The notes beneath the pieces are model-generated. The model had not been told where the DNA came from. It saw only the letters and a program-made list of their open reading frames with translations, and did no database searches. Both the position numbers and the translations under genes were made by a program. Positions 54,445 to 61,618 of a stretch of 64,000 nt of DNA are shown here, in pieces; the first letter of the stretch is position 1, and each line of letters opens with the position of its first letter. This DNA is from Prevotella melaninogenica ATCC 25845. Lineage in GTDB: Bacteria > Bacteroidota > Bacteroidia > Bacteroidales > Bacteroidaceae. Location of the stretch: assembly GCF_000144405.1 (NCBI RefSeq), contig NC_014371.1:558001-622000 (forward strand), written 5' to 3'.

Positions 54445-54669
54445 TTAATCATTAAGGAGATGATAGGGTTAAAAACAAAGAATAATCTTATTTCAGAGGA
54501 TACTCAACAAAATAAAGATAACATCCAAATAAATTAATAAAACGAGCTTTATAACATTGAAATATTATGACAAAAATAAGAAGAAAGAGTCCATAATTTT
54601 ACCAAAACATATACTTTCAACGTGCTTTAATAACTTACTAATGCACAACGAGTTACAAAAATGGTTTTT

Positions 54670-54768
54670 AAAAGATGCTTAATTGGACTTCATAAGGGCG
54701 TTAGTAAGACTCCAAAAGGGCACCTTTTGCAATTCAATTGGGCGTCTTTTAGAAGCCAAAAGAGCATC
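54670..54768 (+). repeat. Dispersed 100-bp hairpin repeat, copy 5
   Basis: AAAAGATGCTTAATTGG, ATAAGGGCGTTAGTAAG, AAAAGGGCACCTTTTGC, TTGGGCGTCTTTTAGAAGCC, AAAAGAGCATC. Outer arms AAAGATGCT/AGCATCTTT, then TTGG-a-CTTC/GAAGCCAA, and the core hairpin AAAAGG-gca-CCTTTT. Closest to copy 1. Confidence 0.8.
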
Positions 54769-54995
54769 TTTCATTTTTCAATGTTTGATATTTTTTTACA
54801 AAGTAGCAAAAAAGTAATGTATTACTTGCGTTTGAACATCCTACTAAATAATTTATTCTTTATCACGATTTATCATTATCATAAGAGTATGTAACACATA
54901 ATTCTTGCCTATTAAACCTAATCTTTTACCAACAAACCAAAGTTATCAGTTAGAAATAGAAGTCATTAAACCTAAAACCTTAACAATATTTAAAG

Positions 54996-55024
54996 AGGTG
55001 AAGATAACTATCTCCACCTTTTTT
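54996..55024 (+). terminator. Hairpin with T-tract just before the mmdA promoter
   Basis: AGGTG-a-AGATA and TATCT-c-CACCT form a nested stem followed by TTTTT. No known gene ends here; it may insulate the promoter 3 bases further. Confidence 0.5.
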
Positions 55025-55026
55025 AG

Positions 55027-55034
55027 TAATTTTG
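55027..55034 (+). promoter_or_regulatory. -7 promoter element of the carboxyltransferase operon
   Basis: TAATTTTG followed by GCATTT; the ATG is 115 bases downstream, leaving a leader with one small GAGC/GCTC hairpin near 55050-55065. Confidence 0.5.
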
Positions 55035-55149
55035 CATTTGATTCTGTAATAAGAGCCTTTTTGCTCCTACAAAGTAGATGGGCAGGAAGAAACAGATGAT
55101 TAAAAGATAATTTATTAAGAAGCTATAAATAAGAAAATAAATTCAAATT

Positions 55150-56715
55150 ATGAGTAAGCAAACAGAAAAGATCAAGGCACTCGTGGAGAAGCGCGAGTTA
55201 GCACGCTTAGGTGGTGGCCAGAAGGCCATCGACAAGCAGCATGAGCGCGGAAAGTATACTGCACGTGAGCGTATTGAAATGCTGGTTGACAAAGGCAGCT
55301 TCGAGGAATACGATATGTTCAAACTCCATCGTTGTCATAACTTCGGTATGGAGAAGAAGCAGTACCTCGGTGATGGTGTTGTTGCTGGTTCAGCAACTAT
55401 CGACGGTCGTCTCGTCTACCTCTATGCACAGGACTTCACCGTAAATGGTGGTTCGCTTTCTGAAACAATGGCTCAGAAGATCTGCAAGGTAATGGATATG
55501 GCTATGACCAACGGTGCACCAGTCATCTGTATGAACGACTCTGGCGGCGCACGTATCCAGGAGGGTATCTCTGCTTTGGCAGGTTACGGCGAAATCTTCG
55601 AGCGTAATATCCTCGCTTCTGGTGTTATCCCACAGATCTCAAGCATCCTTGGTCCATGTGCCGGTGGTGCAGTTTACTCTCCAGCATTGACAGACTTCAT
55701 CATCATGAAGGAGCAGACAAGTTACATGTTCCTGACTGGTCCTAAGGTTGTAAAGACCGTAACTGGTGAAGATATCGACGCAGAGCACCTTGGTGGTGCA
55801 AGCGTTCACGCTTCAAAGAGTGGTGTAACAAGCTTCACAGCTAAGACTGAGGAAGAGGCAATGGACCTTATCAAGAAGCTCCTTTCTTACATTCCTTCAA
55901 ACAACCGCGAGGAAGCACCACGTGTAGAGTGCACTGACCCTATCGACCGTAAGGAAGACCTCTTGAACGAGATTATCCCAGACGATCCAAACCAGGCATA
56001 CGATATGTACAAGGTAATTCAGGCTGTAACTGACAACGGAGAGTTCTTCGAGGTTCAGCCAAAGTTTGCTAAGAACATCATCACTGGTTTCGCTCGTTTC
56101 AATGGTCAGAGTGTTGGTATCGTAGCTAACCAGCCATCAGCCTACGCAGGAGTATTAGACACTAACGCAAGCCGTAAGGGTGCGCGCTTCGTTCGTTTCT
56201 GCGATGCTTTCAATATTCCAATCGTTTCACTTGTTGACGTACCAGGTTTCCTCCCAGGTACTGGTCAGGAGTATAACGCTGTAATTCTTCACGGTGCACA
56301 GTTGCTCTATGCTTACGGTGAGGCTACAGTTCCAAAGATTACTATCACATTGCGTAAGAGCTATGGTGGTTCACACATCGTTATGGGTTGTAAGCAGCTC
56401 CGTTCTGATCTCAACTTTGCATGGCCAAGCGCAGAGATTGCTGTTATGGGTGCATCTGGTGCTGTTGCCGTTCTCTGTGGTAGAGAAGCTAAGGAAGTTA
56501 AAGAGCAGGGTGGCGATGTTAAGCAGTTCCTCGCTGAAAAGGAAGAGGAGTACTCAGAGAAATTTGCTAATCCATATCAGGCAGCTCAGTTCGGCTACAT
56601 TGATGATGTTATCGAACCACGCAACACTCGTTTCCGCATCTGCCGTGGCTTGGCTCAGTTGGCTCATAAGAAGCAAGACTTACCAGCTAAGAAGCATGGC
56701 TGTATGCCAATGTAA
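55150..56715 (+). CDS. mmdA: Acyl-CoA carboxyltransferase, methylmalonyl-CoA decarboxylase alpha / propionyl-CoA carboxylase beta
   Basis: The biotin-dependent carboxyltransferase that moves CO2 between methylmalonyl-CoA (or propionyl-CoA) and carboxybiotin. The 521-residue protein has the two crotonase-like halves: N-terminal KLHRCHNFGMEKKQYLGDGVVAG near 58-80, DSGGARIQEGISALAGYGEIF near 131-151, GPCAGGAVYSPALTDF near 173-188; C-terminal DVPGFLPGTGQEYNAVILHGAQLLYA near 361-386 and RKSYGGSHIVMGCKQL near 400. These match MmdA/PccB. Followed by a 49-residue gene and the biotin carrier. Substrate (propionyl- versus acetyl-CoA) is inferred from family and genus metabolism. Confidence 0.92.
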   Translation: MSKQTEKIKALVEKRELARLGGGQKAIDKQHERGKYTARERIEMLVDKGSFEEYDMFKLHRCHNFGMEKKQYLGDGVVAGSATIDGRLVYLYAQDFTVNGGSLSETMAQKICKVMDMAMTNGAPVICMNDSGGARIQEGISALAGYGEIFERNILASGVIPQISSILGPCAGGAVYSPALTDFIIMKEQTSYMFLTGPKVVKTVTGEDIDAEHLGGASVHASKSGVTSFTAKTEEEAMDLIKKLLSYIPSNNREEAPRVECTDPIDRKEDLLNEIIPDDPNQAYDMYKVIQAVTDNGEFFEVQPKFAKNIITGFARFNGQSVGIVANQPSAYAGVLDTNASRKGARFVRFCDAFNIPIVSLVDVPGFLPGTGQEYNAVILHGAQLLYAYGEATVPKITITLRKSYGGSHIVMGCKQLRSDLNFAWPSAEIAVMGASGAVAVLCGREAKEVKEQGGDVKQFLAEKEEEYSEKFANPYQAAQFGYIDDVIEPRNTRFRICRGLAQLAHKKQDLPAKKHGCMPM

Positions 56716-56716
56716 T

Positions 56717-56723
56717 AAGGAGG
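56717..56723 (+). promoter_or_regulatory. Strong Shine-Dalgarno site before the 49-residue gene
   Basis: AAGGAGG, 9 bases before the ATG at 56733; unusual strength for this window, where most genes show none. Confidence 0.7.
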
Positions 56724-56732
56724 CACGCGACT

Positions 56733-56882
56733 ATGGATAAGAACGTATATGCAGCTATTGCAATGGCACTCTATGAGTTTGCCGGAAACAATGTTCACGA
56801 TAACGAACCAGGTATTATCACTATTCTGCCAAAGCAGACAATGTGGGATGCTAAGTTCGAGATAATGACAAAGAAACCATAA
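56733..56882 (+). CDS. 49-residue protein between carboxyltransferase and biotin carrier
   Basis: MDKNVYAAIAMALYEFAGNN opens a 49-residue protein that continues VHDNEPGIITILPKQTMWDA and ends KFEIMTKKP. The first 18 residues are a moderately hydrophobic helix; the rest is a short beta-like stretch with VHDNEPGIITI. It has a perfect ribosome site, and lies 17 bases after mmdA and 9 before the carrier gene. Its position recalls the small gamma/delta or epsilon subunits of sodium-pumping decarboxylases, which hold the carrier and carboxyltransferase together. That function is an inference; I know no demonstrated role. Confidence 0.75.
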   Translation: MDKNVYAAIAMALYEFAGNNVHDNEPGIITILPKQTMWDAKFEIMTKKP

Positions 56883-56891
56883 TAGACAACA

Positions 56892-57320
56892 ATGAAAGAA
56901 TTCAAATATACTATCGACGGCAAGGAATATAAAGTCGAGATTGGTGAGATTAATGCCGAGAATGTTGCAGAAGTATCTGTCAACGGAGAGCAGTATGCAG
57001 TACAGATGGAACAGCCTGCTGAGCCAGAGAAGAAGAAGGTTGAGCTTGGTAAGCCTGCTGCTGCTGAGGCAAGTGAGGAGGCTACTCCTGCTGTTGCTAT
57101 CAACAGTTCTGCAGCTGTTAAGGCTCCACTTCCTGGAACCATCACATCTGTTGAGGTGACTGTTGGTCAGGAGGTAAAGGCTGGCGATACTGTTGTTGTC
57201 CTCGAGGCTATGAAGATGCAGAACAACATCGAAGCTGAGAAGGATGGCAAGGTAACTGCTATTGCTGTAAAGGTCGGTCAGGCTGTGCTTGAGGACGACC
57301 CATTGGTTGTTATTGAATAA
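56892..57320 (+). CDS. Biotin carboxyl carrier protein
   Basis: The mobile biotin domain of the decarboxylase/carboxylase complex, 142 residues. The biotin-accepting Lys is in VLEAMKMQNNIEAE near 110-123; the C-terminal 70 residues form the biotinyl barrel (PLPGTITSVEVTVGQEVKAGD, then GKVTAIAVKVGQAVLEDDPLVVIE). The N-terminal part has FKYTIDGKEYKVEIGEI, and a Pro/Ala/Glu linker lies at 50-75. It ends an operon with mmdA and the 49-residue gene; the membrane decarboxylase (beta) subunit usual in such operons is absent here. Confidence 0.93.
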   Translation: MKEFKYTIDGKEYKVEIGEINAENVAEVSVNGEQYAVQMEQPAEPEKKKVELGKPAAAEASEEATPAVAINSSAAVKAPLPGTITSVEVTVGQEVKAGDTVVVLEAMKMQNNIEAEKDGKVTAIAVKVGQAVLEDDPLVVIE

Positions 57321-57370
57321 TTCTGCTATCAGTTGACATTCGTCACTGATGCTATTATCATTTTCTTAAG

Positions 57371-57404
57371 AGGGTGTGTCATTACGGCATACCCTCGCTT
57401 TTTT
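57371..57404 (+). terminator. Terminator of the carboxyltransferase operon
   Basis: GAGGGTGTG and CATACCCTC pair (with a C-A mismatch region in the loop side) around a short loop and are followed by GCTTTTTTG. Confidence 0.65.
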
Positions 57405-57438
57405 GATAATAGTACATCAATATATAGGAAATAAAAAA

Positions 57439-57552
57439 CACACAATCACATTTCTTTCTCCAAGCAGGAAAGAGGAATATCTATTATTAAGTTACACCTT
57501 ATTAATAAATAACTTCCTTACCTTACTTTGAAAGAAGAAATGTGATTGTGTG
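57439..57552. repeat. 114-bp inverted repeat
   Basis: Left arm CACACAATCACATTTCTTTC (57439-57458) and the reverse complement of the right arm 57530-57552, which begins CACACAATCACATTTCTTC, match perfectly over 18 bases. Inside lies AAGTTA...TTATTAATAA...AACTT. Short unit-length elements with such arms resemble non-autonomous repeats. Confidence 0.55.
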
Positions 57553-57632
57553 CTTATAACAGTAAGGACGCTACGTCCTACACTTACAAAGTCAAAGGAT
57601 TTATCCTCTAACTGATACCCTTTTCTATCTGT

Positions 57633-57977
57633 TTATAACTTGTTGCCTTCCTTAGGAAAAACAATTGAAGGTTTGAAGGTTTTTGCTTCTTCAAAATCCA
57701 TCAATGCATAAGAGATAATAATTACCTCATCCCCTACTACAACCTTGCGAGCTGCTGCACCATTAAGGCAGATACAGCCAGAGCCTCTTTCTCCCTTAAT
57801 AATATAGGTTTCAAAGCGTTCACCATTGTTGTTATTCACAATTTGAACCTTCTCACCTGCTATCATATTAGCAGCATCCAACAAGTCTTCATCAATAGTA
57901 ATACTACCCATATAATGAAGATTTGCCTCTGTGACAGTAGCACAGTGCAACTTACTTTTTAATACTTCTATCTGCAT
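57633..57977 (-). CDS. panD: Aspartate 1-decarboxylase
   Basis: PanD makes beta-alanine from aspartate for pantothenate. It is made as a 114-residue proenzyme that cleaves itself; the Gly24-Ser25 pair in [10 protein letters not shown] is seen, giving the pyruvoyl group. [20 protein letters not shown] near 74-93 is the second family block. Length is normal. It follows panC by 9 bases in one operon. Confidence 0.96.
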   Translation of the reverse strand: MQIEVLKSKLHCATVTEANLHYMGSITIDEDLLDAANMIAGEKVQIVNNNNGERFETYIIKGERGSGCICLNGAAARKVVVGDEVIIISYALMDFEEAKTFKPSIVFPKEGNKL

Positions 57978-57986
57978 CTTTTCTTA

Positions 57987-58838
57987 TTATCCTCTGTATT
58001 TTATGTGGTCAATAAGTCGGATAGGCGTATGGCCACAATAAACAGTAATACAACCTACAACATACACTTCCCATGTATTTACTTCAAGAAGCGTGTTGCC
58101 ATCTACAATCTCAAAATATTCTACCTCAAGTCCATCTACTGCATTGATATCGGCAATGACTTTCTCACGTGTTTCTGCAACTGTATGGGTCTTAGAGAAC
58201 GCTACACTTTGACTTAACACCTCATATATTTTCGGTGCTACAGCACGCTCATCGGCTGTCAATAACATGTTGCGTGAACTCATAGCCAGACCGTCTGCAT
58301 CACGTATAATTGGACACTCTACTATCGTTATTTCATCCTTCATGCCAATGAAGTCAACAAGACGTTTGATAACAGCTATCTGCTGCCAATCTTTCTCACC
58401 GAAATAGGCTCTATTCGGATGAACAATATAAAATAATCTGCTGACAACTTGGCAAACACCATTGAAATGACCAGGGCGCTTTGCACCCTCCATCACTGTT
58501 GATTGTGGTGAAAACTCGTATTGACGATTATCTGGTTTAGGGTAGACTTCTTCAACAGATGGGGCAAAAACATAATCTGCTCCACAAGCTTCAATAAGCT
58601 TACAATCAGCCTCTAATGTACGAGGATAACGTTCTAAATCTCCCTTATCATTAAACTGGGTAGGATTAAGAAAAACAGAAACAACTGTTATATCATTCTC
58701 CTTGACGCTTTGTTTCACAAGTGACGCATGACCATCATGCAACGCACCCATCGTAGGAACTAATCCAATAGTTTTGTTTTCCTTGCGACAAGAGAAAAGT
58801 TCGTTCTGAAGTTCAACAATCTTTTGGATAACTTTCAT
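57987..58838 (-). CDS. panC: Pantothenate synthetase
   Basis: PanC joins pantoate and beta-alanine with ATP. The 283-residue protein has the adenylation motif PTMGALHDGHASL near 28-40 (HIGH-like HDGH), FLNPTQFNDKGDLERYPR near 57-74, the FGEKDWQQ near 149-156 and the KMSKS-like AMSSRN near 189. Length is normal. panD lies downstream; panB is apart, at the start of the window. It is divergent from the glycogen-synthase-like gene at 59068. Confidence 0.96.
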   Translation of the reverse strand: MKVIQKIVELQNELFSCRKENKTIGLVPTMGALHDGHASLVKQSVKENDITVVSVFLNPTQFNDKGDLERYPRTLEADCKLIEACGADYVFAPSVEEVYPKPDNRQYEFSPQSTVMEGAKRPGHFNGVCQVVSRLFYIVHPNRAYFGEKDWQQIAVIKRLVDFIGMKDEITIVECPIIRDADGLAMSSRNMLLTADERAVAPKIYEVLSQSVAFSKTHTVAETREKVIADINAVDGLEVEYFEIVDGNTLLEVNTWEVYVVGCITVYCGHTPIRLIDHIKYRG

Positions 58839-58974
58839 CAGTCTCTAAAATTAAAATCGTTGCAAAGTAACAACAAAATAATTAAATAGACGAGATTTTA
58901 ATTAAATAATCTCAACATGCCCTACTTTTTATTTGTTTTCAGCCGAAAGCGGGAGTTGTATCATTTTTTTTTCG

Positions 58975-58982
58975 TACCTTTG
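58975..58982 (+). promoter_or_regulatory. -7 promoter element of the glycogen-synthase-like gene
   Basis: TACCTTTG followed by CAAAAG, preceded by a T-tract; the ATG is 86 bases downstream at 59068. Confidence 0.5.
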
Positions 58983-59067
58983 CAAAAGATAAGCTGCGCC
59001 CAGAAAAGACTAACATTCTATGCGTTTGCTTGCAGTAATTGCAGAAACAAAAATTCTAACATAAAGA

Positions 59068-59877
59068 ATGGGAAAAAAAGTATTATTTGTTAATCAAGAA
59101 ATCATGCCATATGTGCCTGAGACAGAGATGTCTTTCTATGGCTCAGAAATGCCACACATCATGCAAGAAGCTGGATTTGAGATCCGTACATTCATGCCAA
59201 GATGGGGAAATATAAACGAACGTAGAGGGCAGTTACACGAGGTTATTCGCCTTTCAGGTATGAACTTGATTATAGACGATACAGACCATCCATTGATTAT
59301 CAAGGTGGCAAGTATTCCGCAGACACGCATACAGGTTTATTTCATTGATAATGAAGATTATTTCCAAAAGCGTCCTGCAATGACAAAGGACGAATTGGGT
59401 AACGACTATCCTGACAACGGCGAGCGTGCTATCTTCTTTGCAAGAGGCGTATTGGAGACAGTAAAGAAACTAAGATGGGCTCCTGATGTGATTCATTGCC
59501 AGGGTTGGATGTCTTCTGTTATCCCATTCTATGTAAAGACTGCTTACAAAGATGAGCCACAGTTTGCCAATTCAAAAGTTGTGACTTCACTCTTTGCAGA
59601 ACAGCCACAAGACAGCTTGGGTACTAACTTTAAGCATTGTCTTGAGTTCCGTGAGGCAAAGGCTAAGTATTTGAAGAACTATGGTGATGACTTCGATTTC
59701 ATGGAGTTAGGTAAACTGGCTATCGACTATTCTGATGGTGTCATTGGTACCAGTGACAAAGCTCACGCTGATCTTATCAACTATGCTAAGACTCACGATA
59801 AGCAGCTTTTGGAACATGCAATCGATGATGCTGAACTAAAGGAGAAGTATTCAGAATTTTATAATAAATTATTCTGA
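59068..59877 (+). CDS. Short glycogen/starch-synthase-like protein (GT5 N-terminal domain only)
   Basis: A 269-residue cytoplasmic protein matching the N-terminal (GT5) half of glycogen synthase: KVLFVNQEIMPYVPETEMSF near 4-23, GFEIRTFMPRWGNINERRG near 35-53, DNGERAIFFARGVLETV near 115-131 and PDVIHCQGWMSS near 138-149 (with the usual HCxDW replaced by HCQGW). The whole C-terminal GT1-like domain with the ADP-glucose and catalytic residues is absent, with no sign of a frameshift. Bacteroidetes carry such short proteins next to panC; activity is uncertain. Confidence 0.8.
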   Translation: MGKKVLFVNQEIMPYVPETEMSFYGSEMPHIMQEAGFEIRTFMPRWGNINERRGQLHEVIRLSGMNLIIDDTDHPLIIKVASIPQTRIQVYFIDNEDYFQKRPAMTKDELGNDYPDNGERAIFFARGVLETVKKLRWAPDVIHCQGWMSSVIPFYVKTAYKDEPQFANSKVVTSLFAEQPQDSLGTNFKHCLEFREAKAKYLKNYGDDFDFMELGKLAIDYSDGVIGTSDKAHADLINYAKTHDKQLLEHAIDDAELKEKYSEFYNKLF

Positions 59878-59910
59878 TACACTTAGATTCATACAATTAA
59901 GACATTCTAA

Positions 59911-61356
59911 ATGAGAAAGAAATTCATTGCAGCCTGTATGCTTGCAGCTTGTATCGGAATGGTATCATGTGATGATACTACAGATACCCTTGGAGGCTCA
60001 CTTATCGACAATGGCGACAAACTTTCTATAAAGGCAGACACCTTCAGCGTAGCTTCTGAAACAATGGTTGCTGGCAGTGTTATAGCACGTTCATCAACTG
60101 GATATTTGGGCAGAATGGTTGACCCTGAAACAAATACAACTGTTACAGGTAACCTGATGTCTCAGTTCCATGTGCTTAGTAATTTTGAGTTGCCAGCAAA
60201 GGACTCTATCATGAGTCGCGATGCAAACAATGAGATTATAGCTGATTCATGTGATATAAGACTGTATTACAGCACCTACTACGGTGATTCTCTGAGCCAA
60301 ATGAAGCTGACTGCATACGAACTTTCAAAGCCTGTTGAGGAAGGAGTAACCTACTACTCTAACTTCGATCCAGAAGCAAAAGGCTATATTCGTCCAGCTG
60401 CACAGGGTGGCATTGCGGAGAAACGTTCATTCACACTGGCAGACTATACAGAATCTGATAGCATCCGAAATGGAAGAAATTATAACCGTAACATCATCGT
60501 TCGCCTAAACAAACAGTATAAGGATAAGAGCGGTGTTACATATAACAACTACGGGACTTACCTGCTTCGCAAGTATCAGCAGAACCCTGCTGCATTCCGT
60601 AATCCTTATCGTTTCTTGCATGAAATATGTCCAGGATTCTACTTCAAGGTTGATGGTGGCTCTGGTTCTATGGCACATATACAGATTGCACAGTTGAATA
60701 TTTACTTCAAGAATAAACAAAAGGGTAAAGTATCAGAGATATCAACCAACTTTGTAAGTACTGAAGAGGTCCTTCAGTTGACAAACTTCTCTAACGACAA
60801 CACAAAGTTACAGCAGTTAGCAAGTGAGTCTGGTCATACTTATCTTAAGACTCCAGCAGGCTTGTTTACAAAGTTGACGCTCCCTGTATCTGACATTATG
60901 GCAGGACATACAAACGATTCTATCAACTCGGCTAAGGTTGTACTCTACCGAGAAAACAATAGTACAACATCTGATTATCAGTTTGGAATACCACAGAATG
61001 TCGTTATGGTAGCTGCCGATAGTCTACAGTCGTTCTTTGCGAACAACCGTCTACCTGATAACAAGACTTCGTTCTTGGCAAGTTACAACAAGACAACGAA
61101 CAGCTATGTGTTCAACAATATCTCGGGAATTATCAACCTCTTCTCACGCAACACATCAATGCCTGCATGGGGTAAGGTTGTTATCGTACCAGTTGAATTA
61201 CAGACTGTAACACAAGGTTCTGGTAGTACTCAGAAAACGATCATTACTAAGGTTTCTCACGACATGGGCCTCTCAAGCACAAAGTTATTGGGAAACACAT
61301 CGACTGGAAAGAACATTCAGATTTCGATAATATACGGTAAGTTCAATGGCAGATAA
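59911..61356 (+). CDS. DUF4270-family lipoprotein
   Basis: A 481-residue exported lipoprotein with lipobox GMVSC (Cys20) and an early DTTDTLGGSLID block, typical of DUF4270. The rest is beta-rich with Ser/Thr/Asn, and carries conserved-looking DSCDIRLYYSTYYGDSLSQMK near 110 and LKTPAGLFTKLTLPVSDIM near 310. The family is widespread in Bacteroidales near polysaccharide genes and has no known function. It follows the glycogen-synthase-like gene by 33 bases, in one operon. Confidence 0.82.
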   Translation: MRKKFIAACMLAACIGMVSCDDTTDTLGGSLIDNGDKLSIKADTFSVASETMVAGSVIARSSTGYLGRMVDPETNTTVTGNLMSQFHVLSNFELPAKDSIMSRDANNEIIADSCDIRLYYSTYYGDSLSQMKLTAYELSKPVEEGVTYYSNFDPEAKGYIRPAAQGGIAEKRSFTLADYTESDSIRNGRNYNRNIIVRLNKQYKDKSGVTYNNYGTYLLRKYQQNPAAFRNPYRFLHEICPGFYFKVDGGSGSMAHIQIAQLNIYFKNKQKGKVSEISTNFVSTEEVLQLTNFSNDNTKLQQLASESGHTYLKTPAGLFTKLTLPVSDIMAGHTNDSINSAKVVLYRENNSTTSDYQFGIPQNVVMVAADSLQSFFANNRLPDNKTSFLASYNKTTNSYVFNNISGIINLFSRNTSMPAWGKVVIVPVELQTVTQGSGSTQKTIITKVSHDMGLSSTKLLGNTSTGKNIQISIIYGKFNGR

Positions 61357-61477
61357 CTTCTTGGAACGTCATCGTGAAGAATATGAGCAGCGCAAAGCGG
61401 CTTGGCTTCGCAAGAAAAAACACTTGGGACGACAGCCCAAAGCGAAACTTCAGAAGCCTGACGACGAAGCACTGTAA
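61346..61477 (+). CDS. 43-residue basic protein overlapping the DUF4270 gene end
   Basis: Starts 11 bases inside the DUF4270 gene in another frame and gives MADNFLERHREEYEQRKAAW, then a strongly basic and acidic tail ending in DDEAL. It is highly charged, helical, with no Cys, and ends 15 bases before a terminator. The overlap with the previous gene is typical of coupling, and I recall similar short proteins opening with MADNYLE in Bacteroidales; function unknown. Confidence 0.6.
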   Translation: MADNFLERHREEYEQRKAAWLRKKKHLGRQPKAKLQKPDDEAL

Positions 61478-61492
61478 TAGAATATAAAATGT

Positions 61493-61535
61493 AGAATCGG
61501 ACTTACAACACCCATGTATGTCCGATTCTTTGTTT
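61493..61535 (+). terminator. Terminator between the DUF4270 operon and clpC
   Basis: AGAATCGGAC pairs perfectly with GTCCGATTCT around a 17-base loop, followed by TTGTTTTTGG. Confidence 0.75.
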
Positions 61536-61618
61536 TTGGCACACCTTTTGTTTATAAAACCCTACTAATACAGGACATATTGTCCACAGATACAAGTAAA
61601 GAAAAGAAAGGTTAGGAT

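Larger units (their letters stand above)
54400..55149. other. 750-base gap before the carboxyltransferase operon
   Basis: It holds the YgiQ terminator (54407-54444), AT-rich DNA, copy 5 of the hairpin repeat (54670-54768), an AT-rich segment with nothing recognised, a further terminator-like hairpin (54996-55024), and the mmdA promoter (55027-55034) with a leader of about 110 bases. Confidence 0.75.
57321..57632. other. 312-base gap with inverted repeats
   Basis: It holds a terminator after the carrier gene (GAGGGTGTG/CATACCCTC, about 57371-57404), a 114-bp inverted repeat (57439-57552) and a small hairpin AGGACG-cta-CGTCCT at 57565-57579. No gene. Confidence 0.7.

Noticed and set aside
54661..54894. 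77-codon frame across the hairpin repeat
   Set aside because: It is made up of the dispersed repeat and AT-rich flank, and is not kept in the other copies.
54905..55099. 64-codon frame before the carboxyltransferase gene
   Set aside because: It crosses a terminator-like hairpin and the operon promoter.
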